NCBI GenBank assembly: GCA_937995735.1
Contig: CALKIZ010000003.1
Coordinates: 1 to 64,000 of the forward strand
DNA: 64,000 nt
Direction of reading: 5' to 3'
Origin: an uncultured Neomegalonema sp.
Lineage (GTDB): Bacteria; Pseudomonadota; Alphaproteobacteria; Rhodobacterales; Rhodobacteraceae
In this document: positions 7,212 to 16,159 of the stretch, in pieces
Numbering within the stretch: the stretch's first letter is position 1
Layout: each line of letters starts with the position of its first letter
The notes under the pieces: generated by a model
Database searches by the model: none
Seen by the model: only the letters and a program-made list of their open reading frames with translations
What the model was told of the DNA's origin: nothing
Translations under genes and position numbers: made by a program

Positions 7212-9803
7212 TTAGGGGGCGTCCGGTTCTCCGAACGTCACACCCGCCGGACCTTCGCCTGTTACTTTCGACCAATCCCGCTTTACGCCGAGGTATTCGA
7301 GAATTGGCGAGGCTACGAAAATTGACGAGTACGTGCCAACCAGGACACCCCAGATCATGGCAAATGTGAAGCCTTGCATCACCGGGCCACCGAGGACGTA
7401 AAGCGCGAGCAACGCCAACAAAGTTGTTAGCGATGTCATCAAGGTCCGTGACAGGGTTTCGTTGAGTGACAGGTCGATCAACTCCGGCAGCAGCATCTTT
7501 TTATATTTGCGCAAATTCTCTCTCATGCGGTCATAGACGACCACGGTATCGTTGAGCGAGTACCCGACGATGGTGAGAATCGCGGCGATGATGCTGAGGT
7601 TAAATTCGAGGTTCAAGAGCGAGAACACCCCGATGGTCAGCGCTACATCGTGCGTCAGTGCAACCACAGCTCCGACGGAGAACTGCCACTCAAACCGGAG
7701 CCAGATGTAAATCAGCACGCCGCCAATCGCGAGGACAACGGCCATGATACCAGCAGTCACCAACTCTCCAGAGACTTTCGCGCCGACGGTATCGGACGCC
7801 ATGATCTTTGCGCCCTCGATCTTACTTGGGATAGCGGACTCAACGGCATTGATCGCTTCGCGGTGAATCTTGGGATCATCATCTTGTTGATTGATACGAA
7901 CCACAACAGTCGAGGTCGTATCGCCCTCGATGACTTTACCGGGGTCTGAGATTTCCTGAACCTGCACATCGCCAAGATCAAGGTCGCTCAAGGCACTGCG
8001 GAATTCCGACGGGTCAACCTGATCCGGTGTTTCGACCATAACAATCGAGCCACCCTGAAAGTCGATGCCGTAATTCAAGCCTTTTGTTCCAAACAAGACG
8101 GCGGACAGCACGACCGCGATGATCGAACCAATCGCGGCAATCTTCTTCACTTTCATGAAGCCGACTTTCGTGCCGCTCTTGACCATCTCGAGCAGTGTGA
8201 TCTTCATCGCCTTAGGGCGTTTCCAATCATACCAGATCGATAGCAAGAGGCGTGTCAGGAACACAGCTGTAAAGACCGAGGTGACGATACCGATACCCAG
8301 CGTTACGGCGAAGCCCTTTACCGGGCCGGAACCCATTGCATAGAGAACCGCCGCCGCAAGCAAGGTGGTGACGTTCGCATCAATGATTGCGCTAAAGGCT
8401 TTTTCGTAACCGATTTCGATGGCCTTCAGCGGTTTTTTCCCGGACTCTAATTCTTCTCGTATTCGTTCAAAGATCAGCACATTGGCATCAACGGCCATAC
8501 CAATCGTCAACACGATACCAGCAATGCCCGGTAAGGTCAGCGTTGCGCCCAACCCCGATAAAGCACCGAAAATCAGCACCATATTTGCGAGCAAAGCCGC
8601 ATCAGCCATCACACCGAAGCGACCATAAATCGCGACCATGAAGATCATCACGCCGATGAAGCCGACAATACAAGCGATTGTGCCCGCGTGGATTGAGTCC
8701 GCGCCAAGTTCCGGGCCAACCGTGCGGCTTTCTTCTTCAACCAATTTGGCCGGCAACGCGCCGGATGCAATTTGAATGGCAAGCTGGCTGGAGCTTTCTA
8801 CAGTGAAGTTGCCGCTGATCTGACCTACACCGCCAAGAATAGGTTCGCGGATTACCGGGGCAGAAATTACTTTATCATCAACGACAATTGCGAAAAGCTC
8901 GCCAACATTTTGCTGTGTCCAGCGTCCAAAGGCTTGTGCCGCCGCCGCATTAAAACGGAATGCCACAACAGGTTCGCCGTTCTGATCGAAGCTGGGGTTG
9001 GCGTCGACAACTTGCTCACCACGAACCAAGGGCACTTTATCAACGAGCCAGAGCGGTCCGCCCTCTACAATATCGGGGAAAATTTCCTGATTTGGTTTTT
9101 TGATGCCTTTAACCAAATCGCCTTGACCGGAAGGTGTGACGACATGGAAATTCAGAACGGCGGCTTCATCAATAACATCCAGAATTTCCCGCGCACTATC
9201 CGCACCGGGTACCTGAATCAAAATGCGGTCCGCGCCCTGACGGGCAATTGTTGGCTCCTTGATGCCTTCGGGGTCGATACGGCGGCGCACGACTTCGAGG
9301 GCTTGGATGAGCGTGCGATCTGATAGTTCGACCTTGGCTTGTTCCGTCATCTGAAGGCGGAAAGCCTGTTTCGCTTCGTCCAGGGTGATCTCAAGGTCAA
9401 AGCTGTTGATTCCTGTAATCGCACCGCTTTGCAGAGGTTGTGGCAATTCGTTTAGCGCGACGCGCGCGCGCTCAAGGTCTGCTGCATCTCTGATGCGGAT
9501 GGTCACGGAGTCCTGTTTTACAACTGGCGTGCCACGCTTAATGTTACCGGCCTCGCGCAGAACGCGCCGAACATCTTGGGCAAGCGTATCCATCCGCTTT
9601 TGAAAAACGGCATCCATCTCGGCACTAACAAGAACATGAGCGCCCCCTTGCAGATCGAGGCCGAGGCGGATTTGTTCGCTGGGTGCCCATGACGGCAGCG
9701 AATTACGTGTGTTTTGGTCAAGAAAGTTTGGAAGAGCGAGGATAAAACCGAACAAAACTGTCAGCAGAATCATCGCCTTTTTCACCGGAGAAAAGTGAAG
9801 CAT
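7212..9803 (-). CDS. secDF: Protein translocase SecDF, fused SecD-SecF
   Basis: An 863-residue inner membrane protein with SecD and SecF in one chain, driving late steps of Sec export with proton-motive force. The N-terminal membrane segment is residues 8-25. The SecD signature GLDLQGG is at 48-54, followed by the periplasmic P1 domain, then a six-helix bundle with GMAVDANVLIFERIREE. The SecF half begins near GLNYGIDFQGG and repeats the layout, with YSLNDTVVVYDRMRENLR. I chose ATG 9803 (MLHFSPVKK) over an upstream start with no membrane-protein N-terminus. SecD and SecF are separate genes in many alphaproteobacteria. It lies downstream of yajC and a small exported protein gene. Confidence 0.96.
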   Translation of the reverse strand: MLHFSPVKKAMILLTVLFGFILALPNFLDQNTRNSLPSWAPSEQIRLGLDLQGGAHVLVSAEMDAVFQKRMDTLAQDVRRVLREAGNIKRGTPVVKQDSVTIRIRDAADLERARVALNELPQPLQSGAITGINSFDLEITLDEAKQAFRLQMTEQAKVELSDRTLIQALEVVRRRIDPEGIKEPTIARQGADRILIQVPGADSAREILDVIDEAAVLNFHVVTPSGQGDLVKGIKKPNQEIFPDIVEGGPLWLVDKVPLVRGEQVVDANPSFDQNGEPVVAFRFNAAAAQAFGRWTQQNVGELFAIVVDDKVISAPVIREPILGGVGQISGNFTVESSSQLAIQIASGALPAKLVEEESRTVGPELGADSIHAGTIACIVGFIGVMIFMVAIYGRFGVMADAALLANMVLIFGALSGLGATLTLPGIAGIVLTIGMAVDANVLIFERIREELESGKKPLKAIEIGYEKAFSAIIDANVTTLLAAAVLYAMGSGPVKGFAVTLGIGIVTSVFTAVFLTRLLLSIWYDWKRPKAMKITLLEMVKSGTKVGFMKVKKIAAIGSIIAVVLSAVLFGTKGLNYGIDFQGGSIVMVETPDQVDPSEFRSALSDLDLGDVQVQEISDPGKVIEGDTTSTVVVRINQQDDDPKIHREAINAVESAIPSKIEGAKIMASDTVGAKVSGELVTAGIMAVVLAIGGVLIYIWLRFEWQFSVGAVVALTHDVALTIGVFSLLNLEFNLSIIAAILTIVGYSLNDTVVVYDRMRENLRKYKKMLLPELIDLSLNETLSRTLMTSLTTLLALLALYVLGGPVMQGFTFAMIWGVLVGTYSSIFVASPILEYLGVKRDWSKVTGEGPAGVTFGEPDAP

Positions 9804-9899
9804 AATATATCTCTTTAAAACGATAGCGCAAAAGCGCAGGGCAAATGAAGGATGGCTCACCGCCATCCCTGTTGCCCTCTAAGCAACCCGTTGATGCGG

Positions 9900-10292
9900 T
9901 TAGTCTGTTCCGGATATTTGGGGGGGCGCTCGGGTCGGAGGGCGGATGAAAGCGCCCAGCTTTCTGAATTGAGCAGTTACTTCACCAGCGAACAGCAGTG
10001 CTTTTTGATCTTGAAACGAAAAAGAGATTTTAGCACGCGGTGCATACGGCGCTTCAAAGACGCCTTTTTCGCTTACGGCAACATTATCGGAAGCAATAGC
10101 GGTTTCTACACTGGCAGGATCAGGCGGGGTTTGGCCTTTGTCGCGATCCTGCCGGAGTGTGTCGCCGTTCCGAACTTCAACAGTAGAAAATATGCTGTTC
10201 TGAGCGGCCATCGCTTTGCCGCCACCGCATAGTGCAGCAACCGTCATTGTGATGACGGCTATAACATTGCGGATGGCAGTGAAGCGATGCAT
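9900..10292 (-). CDS. Small exported protein of unknown function between yajC and secDF
   Basis: A 130-residue protein with a clear Sec signal peptide: a short basic N-terminus (MHRFTAIRNV), a hydrophobic core, and a likely cleavage site near AMAAQ (about residue 30). The mature part is polar and Pro-rich, with SVETAIASDN and a strand-rich segment AKISFSFQDQKALLF. No family is recognised. It sits 32 bp downstream of yajC and about 95 bp upstream of secDF on the same strand, so it is probably part of the export operon. Its placement between two translocase subunits is unusual. It could be an accessory periplasmic factor or a passenger. Confidence 0.7.
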   Translation of the reverse strand: MHRFTAIRNVIAVITMTVAALCGGGKAMAAQNSIFSTVEVRNGDTLRQDRDKGQTPPDPASVETAIASDNVAVSEKGVFEAPYAPRAKISFSFQDQKALLFAGEVTAQFRKLGAFIRPPTRAPPQISGTD

Positions 10293-10324
10293 CGCAGTCT
10301 TTCAAAATTTAAAGCATTTAAGCG

Positions 10325-10660
10325 TTATTTTTTGTTGGCAGGCTCTGGCTTTGACAAAACAGCCGTCAATGTTGAGCGCAGCAAGGTAACTTTAACGCCT
10401 GATGCGATTTCAGCAGTGATTTCGTCAGTGTCGTCAGCGCCTATTCCTGTTACTTTCGCGATCATTCCCCCGGCGGTCACAACACGGTCGCCTTTTTTGA
10501 CCGCATTAATCATCGCCTGATGCTCTTTCATCCGGCGCTGTTGCGGACGGATCAGCAGGAAATACATGATGATAAAAATAAGAATAAACGGCAGGAATTG
10601 CATCAGAGGGCTGACCTGCGGTGTGCCAGCGGCCTGCGCATAGGCGGGAGTTACAAACAT
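10325..10660 (-). CDS. yajC: Preprotein translocase subunit YajC
   Basis: A 111-residue YajC protein: an N-terminal stretch, one membrane helix at about 20-38 (LMQFLPFILIFIIMYFLLI), then the signature RPQQRRMKEHQ and a soluble domain with GDRVVTAGGM. It joins SecDF in the accessory translocase complex. The start MFVTPAYAQ is preferred because GGAAAA lies about 9 bp upstream and because the N-terminus fits the family. An alternative start 27 bp upstream has no ribosome site. It is the first gene of the yajC-exported protein-secDF set. Confidence 0.95.
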   Translation of the reverse strand: MFVTPAYAQAAGTPQVSPLMQFLPFILIFIIMYFLLIRPQQRRMKEHQAMINAVKKGDRVVTAGGMIAKVTGIGADDTDEITAEIASGVKVTLLRSTLTAVLSKPEPANKK

Positions 10661-10839
10661 CTGCGGTTTTCCAGATCTTTTGCGCATGGTTGCGCATGGT
10701 TACAAAATTTCGCTGACTATATGGGTACATGGTGCTTTTGCAACAAGTCGCTGAGACGTAAATCTGTGAAACTGTGCTTTCCCTGTTGCCTTCCCCTCAT
10801 CGGTGACGCACCTGTATCGTGTCAAATGAGGAGAGATCG

Positions 10840-12429
10840 ATGAACGGAGCTGCTATCCTGACCGAAACCCTTCGTAACGCAGGGGTAAACACCGTATTCA
10901 GCCTGTCAGGTAATCAGATTATGCCGGTTTATGATGCGGCAATCGATTCCGGCCTGCGCATTGTGCATACGCGCCACGAGGCGGCAGCGGTTTATATGGC
11001 TGACGGCTGGGCGCAGGTGACGGGCGAGCTTGGCGTGGCATTGGTGACCGCTGCACCGGGCTTCGCAAATGCGATTTCGGCGCTTTATACGGCGCGAATG
11101 CAAGAAGTACCCGTTTTGTTTCTAAGTGGAGATTCGCCCGCTAACGGCGATGGAACGGGTACATTCCAAGAGCTTGACCAAGTTGCGATTGCCGCGCCTG
11201 TCGTCAAACATGCGGTTCGTGCGACGAGCGCCGAAACAATGGGCGAAACGATTGCGGAAGCCATTCGTATCGCAAAATCAGGCCGCCCCGGTCCGGTCCA
11301 TGTTGCCTTGCCTTTCGATGTCTTGAAAAACGATGGCGGTATTGCCGGAACGGATTTTGCTCCGGTCGTTCAATCTTTCAATGACGCTGAAGCGGTTCTC
11401 GAAAAGCTGAATGATGCAAAGCGTCCGCTGATTGTTACCGGGCCGACATTGACCGATAGCCGCGCTCATACCGCACTGGAGGCGCTGCGCAACGCCACGG
11501 GCGCGCCTGTCCTGCCAATAGAAAGCCCCCGTGGATTGCGTGATCCGGCTTTGGGCGCATTCCCGGTCGTGTTGAAAGAAGCTGATTTTATCTTGAGCAT
11601 CGGGAAGGTTCTGGATTTTTCTGCCGGTTTTGCCCGTCCTCCTGCTTTATCCGAAAATGTCCCTGTCATTGCCATTGATCCGGAGGCAGCGGCGCTTGAG
11701 CGTGCGGCGTTTCTATGTGGTGATCGGTTGATTGGTTCTATTCAGGCGGATTCTGTTTCTGCAATGACCACATTAACAGCGGCGGCCCAGCCGGTAGACC
11801 GATCTGAATGGTCGGCGCGAGTAGAAAGCGCTCTAAACCATCGCGACTCACATTCAGACGCCGGAGATCGTGTTCATGCGCGCAGTGTCGGCGAAGCCAT
11901 GCAGCGGATTGTTGAAACCCAGGACGACGTGATTCTATGCATTGATGGCGGCGAATGCGGTCAATGGATGCAGTCCAGCACAAATGCCAAAACGCGCCTT
12001 ATGAACGGGCTATCCGGTGCGATTGGTGGCATATTTTGTTATGCTATCGCCGCAAAGATTGCGCGCCCCGATGCGACTGTGATCGCGGCGATGGGTGACG
12101 GGACTGTAGGGTTTCATCTTGCGGAATTTGAAACGGCGGCGCGCGAGAAAGCAAACATCGTTACCATCGTTTGCAATGATGCGCTTTGGAACGCCGAGCA
12201 TCAAATCCAAATCCGGGATTACGGTGTTGAGCGGACCTATGGCTGTGGAATTTTACCGGATGCCCGATACGATCAAACAGCAATAGCGCTGGGATGCTAT
12301 GGTGCGCATGTCGTGAACTCTGACGATATTGAATCCGCATTGGCAGAAGCTCTGGCATCCGGAAAACCGAGCTGTATTGATATTGCTACTGCGAGTTTGG
12401 CTGCTCCTGTGTACACGCCATTTGAGTGA
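10840..12429 (+). CDS. Thiamine-diphosphate-dependent enzyme, acetolactate synthase-like
   Basis: A 529-residue three-domain TPP enzyme of the acetolactate synthase/benzoylformate decarboxylase superfamily. The activating Glu48 is in TRHEAAAVYMADG. The PP domain has the TPP-Mg motif beginning AAMGDGTVG and ending near VCNDALWNAE. A strong GAGGAGA site precedes the ATG at 10840. True IlvB partners with IlvN; no regulatory subunit lies here, so a role in valine/isoleucine synthesis is unlikely. Related orphan enzymes act on 2-keto acids, 2-hydroxyacyl-CoA or oxalyl-CoA. The substrate is not deducible. It stands alone between yajC and a secreted protein gene. Confidence 0.85.
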   Translation: MNGAAILTETLRNAGVNTVFSLSGNQIMPVYDAAIDSGLRIVHTRHEAAAVYMADGWAQVTGELGVALVTAAPGFANAISALYTARMQEVPVLFLSGDSPANGDGTGTFQELDQVAIAAPVVKHAVRATSAETMGETIAEAIRIAKSGRPGPVHVALPFDVLKNDGGIAGTDFAPVVQSFNDAEAVLEKLNDAKRPLIVTGPTLTDSRAHTALEALRNATGAPVLPIESPRGLRDPALGAFPVVLKEADFILSIGKVLDFSAGFARPPALSENVPVIAIDPEAAALERAAFLCGDRLIGSIQADSVSAMTTLTAAAQPVDRSEWSARVESALNHRDSHSDAGDRVHARSVGEAMQRIVETQDDVILCIDGGECGQWMQSSTNAKTRLMNGLSGAIGGIFCYAIAAKIARPDATVIAAMGDGTVGFHLAEFETAAREKANIVTIVCNDALWNAEHQIQIRDYGVERTYGCGILPDARYDQTAIALGCYGAHVVNSDDIESALAEALASGKPSCIDIATASLAAPVYTPFE

Positions 12430-12447
12430 GTACTTTTCGGGTAGCCG

Positions 12448-12516
12448 TGAGTTATTAGGATCAGGCTTCATGCTGTCAGTGGCGTGAAACCTGATTTCAC
12501 AAAACCTCAGAACGTT
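12448..12516 (+). repeat. Interspersed palindromic repeat, copy 1
   Basis: This intergenic element shares 56 of 70 positions with the reverse complement of 59151-59220. The core is a hairpin: ATCAGG-CTTCATGC faces GGCGTGAAACCTGAT. Both copies lie between convergent genes, typical of REP-like elements or shared bidirectional terminators. Confidence 0.65.
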
Positions 12517-12541
12517 GTTACGGGCTTCATCAGGTCTTCGG

Positions 12542-13012
12542 TTATTGGATGTTCACTTTGTGAGCCCAAGTTTTCCCGTCACTTAACACGATGTCAGTGA
12601 AACCAAGAATCTTAGCGAGATCATACCATGTGGCAGCGAACTGGATCCCGTTTTTCTTGAAGAACGGCGTTGTGCGGGCATGAGAGGTAAATTGTGCCAT
12701 CACTGCACGGGCACGAAAGAGGGTGCTGAAAATCTCATCATCTAATGCAATGACGATGAGATGCTGCGTTTCCCCACCTTTTCCAAAAACAGCAATGCGC
12801 GGTTTGGTAGGCTGTTTCAACTGCCCTTTTGTGATCTCGGTAATAAACGCTGTCCTGACCGCTGCGATTGCTTTCGGTGCTTTGGCAACGGTGCGATCAA
12901 ACACTTCTTCGGATGTGATTTTAGGATAGTAATAACCTTCCCGTCGATCATCAGCAAAAGCGGTGAATGGAAGAATTGACAATATGGCGCCAATAATGAG
13001 GTGTTTGAGCAT
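12542..13012 (-). CDS. Exported protein of unknown function
   Basis: A 156-residue protein with a Sec signal peptide (MLKHLIIGAILSILPFTAFA, cleavage about residue 20). The mature part begins DDRREGYYYP and contains VFDRTVAKAPKAIAAVR and an FFKKNGIQFAATWYDLAKIL segment. From memory, close relatives in Rhodobacterales-like genomes are sometimes labelled as molybdopterin-guanine dinucleotide protein A. That label does not fit, since no nucleotidyltransferase motif is present. The ATG at 13012 was chosen because it gives the signal peptide; an upstream start at 13081 would bury it. It is divergent from the acyl-CoA synthetase gene. Confidence 0.8.
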   Translation of the reverse strand: MLKHLIIGAILSILPFTAFADDRREGYYYPKITSEEVFDRTVAKAPKAIAAVRTAFITEITKGQLKQPTKPRIAVFGKGGETQHLIVIALDDEIFSTLFRARAVMAQFTSHARTTPFFKKNGIQFAATWYDLAKILGFTDIVLSDGKTWAHKVNIQ

Positions 13013-13134
13013 AGCAATGCCTTTCACGTTATGATTGTTCGATGCTAGATACGGGATGGTCGATAGCGAAACGGCCTTCACGCATTTTTGTTATGCGGTG
13101 TTTATAGCGAAACATTCTCATAGAGGAATGCCAT

Positions 13135-14724
13135 ATGCTTGCCCGTGCCAGTACCTATGATGAATTATGCCGGACTTTTTCATGGGAAATCCCTGACTGG
13201 TATAACATTGGTTGGGATGTTTGCGATAAATGGGCTGAGGTGGAACCAGACCGTGTTGCGCTGATCCTGGATGAAGAAAACCGCACAGTCAGTTTTGGCG
13301 AATTGCGGTGTCTCTCCAATCAGTTAGCAAATATTTTCCAAGAACAGGGCGTAAAACCGGGAGATCGGGTTGGTGTTCTTCTGCCGCAACAACTGGAAAC
13401 CGCAATGGCACATATCGCGGCGTTGAAGCTGGGAGCAATTACGATCCCGCTTTTTACTTTGTTTGGTGAAGAAGCCTTAGGCCATCGCTTGCAAGATGCC
13501 GGAGCGAAACTGATTGTCACCAATCATGAAGGGGCAGCGAAAGTTGCGGGGATGCGTGACCAATTGCCCGCGTTAACCACTGTGTTGAATGTCGATGATG
13601 GGGTGGGTGCGGCTTTATCATCGCAGTCAGAAGATTTTTCGATCCACGATACTGCGGCGGACGACCCAGCGATCCTGATTTATACTTCTGGGACAACGGG
13701 AAAGCCCAAAGGCGCGCTCCATGCGCATCGTGTTTTGCTAGGCCACCTGCCGGGTGTGGAAATGAGCCATGATCTTTTTCCCCATCCGGGTGATAAAATT
13801 TGGACGCCTGCGGATTGGGCGTGGATCGGCGGGTTGCTGGACGTTTTAATGCCCGCCTTGCATCACGGTATTCCGGTGATCGCACGCCGCTTTGCTAAGT
13901 TCACAGGGGAGGCGGCATTTGATCTGTTGATCCGGCAACAAGTGCGGAATGCGTTTCTGCCGCCGACTGCGCTAAAGATCATGCGCGGTGTTGTCGATCC
14001 GCCTCGCCCGAATTTAAGGACCGTTGGCAGCGGCGGAGAGAGCCTTGGTGCGGAGTTGCTCGATTGGGGTAGAAAAACGCTGGGTGTGACCATTAATGAA
14101 TTTTATGGGCAAACCGAATGCAACATGATCGTTTCATCGGCGCAATCACTAGGTATTCAACGGTCCGGCGTTATGGGATGGCGCGTGCCGGGGCATGAAG
14201 TTGCAGTGTTGGATGAGGGTGCAAACCCAGTAGTCGGCAACGAAGGTCGCATCGCGGTTAGGCGTGGTTCTCCCGTGATGTTTCTTGAATATTGGAACAA
14301 TACAAAAGCAACCGCCGAGAAGTTTGACGGCGATTGGTTGATCACTGGTGATCGGGGTGTCCAGACGGAAGATGGCGCGATCCAATTTATCGGGCGCGAT
14401 GACGATGTGATTTCTTCGGCAGGTTATCGTATTGGACCGGGCGAAGTTGAGGATTGCCTTCTCAAACATGAAGCGGTGGCTTTGGCCGGTGTGATTGGAA
14501 AGCCGGATAGTTTGCGCGGTGAGATCGTCAAAGCCTACATTGTGTTGGCAAAAGGATATGAGGCCAGCGATAATCTGGCTGGAGAAATAAGTACATTTGT
14601 TAAGACCCGGTTGGCCGCGCATGAATACCCGCGCGATGTTGTGTTCCTTGATGCTCTGCCCATGACGACAACTGGAAAGATTATCCGTCAAGAATTGCGC
14701 GAAAATGATCGAAATGGCGTATGA
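13135..14724 (+). CDS. AMP-binding acyl-CoA synthetase (acetyl/acetoacetyl/short-chain type)
   Basis: A 529-residue member of the acyl-adenylate superfamily. The P-loop YTSGTTGKPKG is at 183-193, the adenylate motif NEFYGQTECN is mid-protein, and the GDRG and GRDDDVISSAGYRIGP motifs mark the hinge. Lys515 in TTTGKIIRQEL is the A10 catalytic lysine. It activates a carboxylic acid to its CoA thioester via an acyl-AMP. The cluster with a thioesterase, HMG-CoA lyase and methylglutaconyl-CoA hydratase suggests a role in leucine or isovalerate use. An AGAGGA site lies 8 bp before the ATG. Confidence 0.9.
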   Translation: MLARASTYDELCRTFSWEIPDWYNIGWDVCDKWAEVEPDRVALILDEENRTVSFGELRCLSNQLANIFQEQGVKPGDRVGVLLPQQLETAMAHIAALKLGAITIPLFTLFGEEALGHRLQDAGAKLIVTNHEGAAKVAGMRDQLPALTTVLNVDDGVGAALSSQSEDFSIHDTAADDPAILIYTSGTTGKPKGALHAHRVLLGHLPGVEMSHDLFPHPGDKIWTPADWAWIGGLLDVLMPALHHGIPVIARRFAKFTGEAAFDLLIRQQVRNAFLPPTALKIMRGVVDPPRPNLRTVGSGGESLGAELLDWGRKTLGVTINEFYGQTECNMIVSSAQSLGIQRSGVMGWRVPGHEVAVLDEGANPVVGNEGRIAVRRGSPVMFLEYWNNTKATAEKFDGDWLITGDRGVQTEDGAIQFIGRDDDVISSAGYRIGPGEVEDCLLKHEAVALAGVIGKPDSLRGEIVKAYIVLAKGYEASDNLAGEISTFVKTRLAAHEYPRDVVFLDALPMTTTGKIIRQELRENDRNGV

Positions 14725-14756
14725 TGCGACCCGCTATTGCATGGGAAAGATCAAGG

Positions 14757-15242
14757 ATGACTGAGCATAAATTTGCGACATCGCCGGACGATTTACTGAC
14801 ACCGGCTGATTTGTCCACGATGAGCGGCTTTGATTTTATTGATGGTATTAGGCTTGGGAAATACCCGGCGCCGCCCATTGCCAAGACTTTGAACTTCAGA
14901 TTGGTTCAGGTCGAGGAAGGCCGTGTTGTGTTTTCCGGGACGCCTGAATTTGCTTCTTACAATCCGCTTGGCGGCGCGCATGGCGGATGGTTTGGAACAT
15001 TGTTGGATAGCTGTATGGCTTGTGCCGTTCAAACCACCTGTCCAAAGGGCAAGGGTTATACAACAGTCGAGTACAAAATCACGATATTGCGCCCCGCTTT
15101 TGTCACGACGCCTCCCTTACAGGCCATAGGAACTGTGGTTTCTTCCGGTCGCCGGATTGCGACGGCAACTGGCGAAATGGTGGACGAGAACGGGAAAGTC
15201 TACGCAACCGGGACAACCACCTGTTTGGTATTCGATCTATGA
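14757..15242 (+). CDS. PaaI-family hotdog thioesterase
   Basis: A 161-residue hotdog-fold thioesterase. The signature YNPLGGAHGGWFGTLLDSCM holds the conserved HGG and the central helix, and GYTTVEYKITILRPA is the following strand pair. The enzyme hydrolyses acyl-CoA esters, probably to recycle stalled CoA intermediates of this pathway. The ATG at 14757 is preferred, although an in-frame ATG at 14721 overlaps the synthetase stop. Its own stop overlaps the HMG-CoA lyase start (ATGA), so the two are translationally coupled. Confidence 0.87.
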   Translation: MTEHKFATSPDDLLTPADLSTMSGFDFIDGIRLGKYPAPPIAKTLNFRLVQVEEGRVVFSGTPEFASYNPLGGAHGGWFGTLLDSCMACAVQTTCPKGKGYTTVEYKITILRPAFVTTPPLQAIGTVVSSGRRIATATGEMVDENGKVYATGTTTCLVFDL

Positions 15243-16108
15243 GCGAGCATGTTACTATTTTCGAAATGGCTCCGCGTGACGGACTTCAGAATGAAAAGCG
15301 CCAAATCGCCACAGCGGATAAAGTCGCGTTGGTTGATCGTCTGTCCTTGTGCGGGTTTTCTAAGATCGAAGTGACGAGTTTTGTGCCGCCGAAATGGGTT
15401 CCCCAGATGGCTGATGCTGTCGATGTTATGGCGGAAATCAAAAGAGCAACGGGTGTTTCTTACGCAGTGTTGACGCCGAATATGCGCGGGTTTGAGGCTG
15501 CGATGGCTGCGAAAGCGGATGAAGTGGCAATCTTTGCTGCGGCATCGGAAGGATTTTCTAAAGCAAATCTCAATGCGACGATGCAGGAAAGTTTGGAACG
15601 GTTTCGCGATGTGGCCCTCGCCGCGCAGGAACAAGGTATTCCCGTGCGGGGATATGTTTCCGTCGTCACCGATTGCCCTTTTGATGGTCCCGTCAAGCCG
15701 GAGGTGGTGGCGCGCGTCGCCGATGCTTTGTTTGAGATGGGGTGTTATGAGGTTTCGCTCGGTGACACGATTGGTCATGCGACACCCGAAACGACTGAAG
15801 CGATGTTGGTTGAAGTTTTGAAAGTTGCCCCGGCAGAAAAATTCGCAGGGCATTTTCACGATACCAAAGGCTGTGCCCTCGAGAATATTGGAGTGTCTTT
15901 GGACCATGGATTGCGGGTTTTTGATAGCTGTGTTGGTGGTTTAGGGGGATGCCCTTATGCGCCCGGCGCGCAAGGAAATGTCGCGACAGAAGTTGTCATC
16001 CCGTTTGTGGAGGCAAAAGGATTTCATACCGGCGTTGATATGGAGGCGGTTTCTGCCGCTGCGACATTTGCAAAGGAACTTGTGGGATTCACAAACAAGC
16101 ACGAGTGA
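15239..16108 (+). CDS. mvaB: Hydroxymethylglutaryl-CoA lyase
   Basis: A 289-residue TIM-barrel lyase that splits HMG-CoA into acetoacetate and acetyl-CoA, the last step of leucine catabolism. The N-terminal APRDGLQNE motif (11-19) binds metal and substrate. The active-site loop GLGGCPYAPGA gives Cys238, and the metal-binding FHDT motif follows AGH. The start is set by the ATGA overlap with the thioesterase gene and by family length (about 300). Longer in-frame upstream starts lie inside the previous gene. It feeds the thiolase at 5.1 kb. Confidence 0.95.
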   Translation: MSEHVTIFEMAPRDGLQNEKRQIATADKVALVDRLSLCGFSKIEVTSFVPPKWVPQMADAVDVMAEIKRATGVSYAVLTPNMRGFEAAMAAKADEVAIFAAASEGFSKANLNATMQESLERFRDVALAAQEQGIPVRGYVSVVTDCPFDGPVKPEVVARVADALFEMGCYEVSLGDTIGHATPETTEAMLVEVLKVAPAEKFAGHFHDTKGCALENIGVSLDHGLRVFDSCVGGLGGCPYAPGAQGNVATEVVIPFVEAKGFHTGVDMEAVSAAATFAKELVGFTNKHE

Positions 16109-16159
16109 TCTAAGGTAGCGAAAACAACGATAATCGAGCAACCTGATGCCTTGTTTCGC

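Noticed and set aside
15200-15907. A 235-residue minus-strand frame opposite mvaB
   Set aside because: The plus-strand HMG-CoA lyase accounts for the coding signal; the shadow has no recognisable motif.
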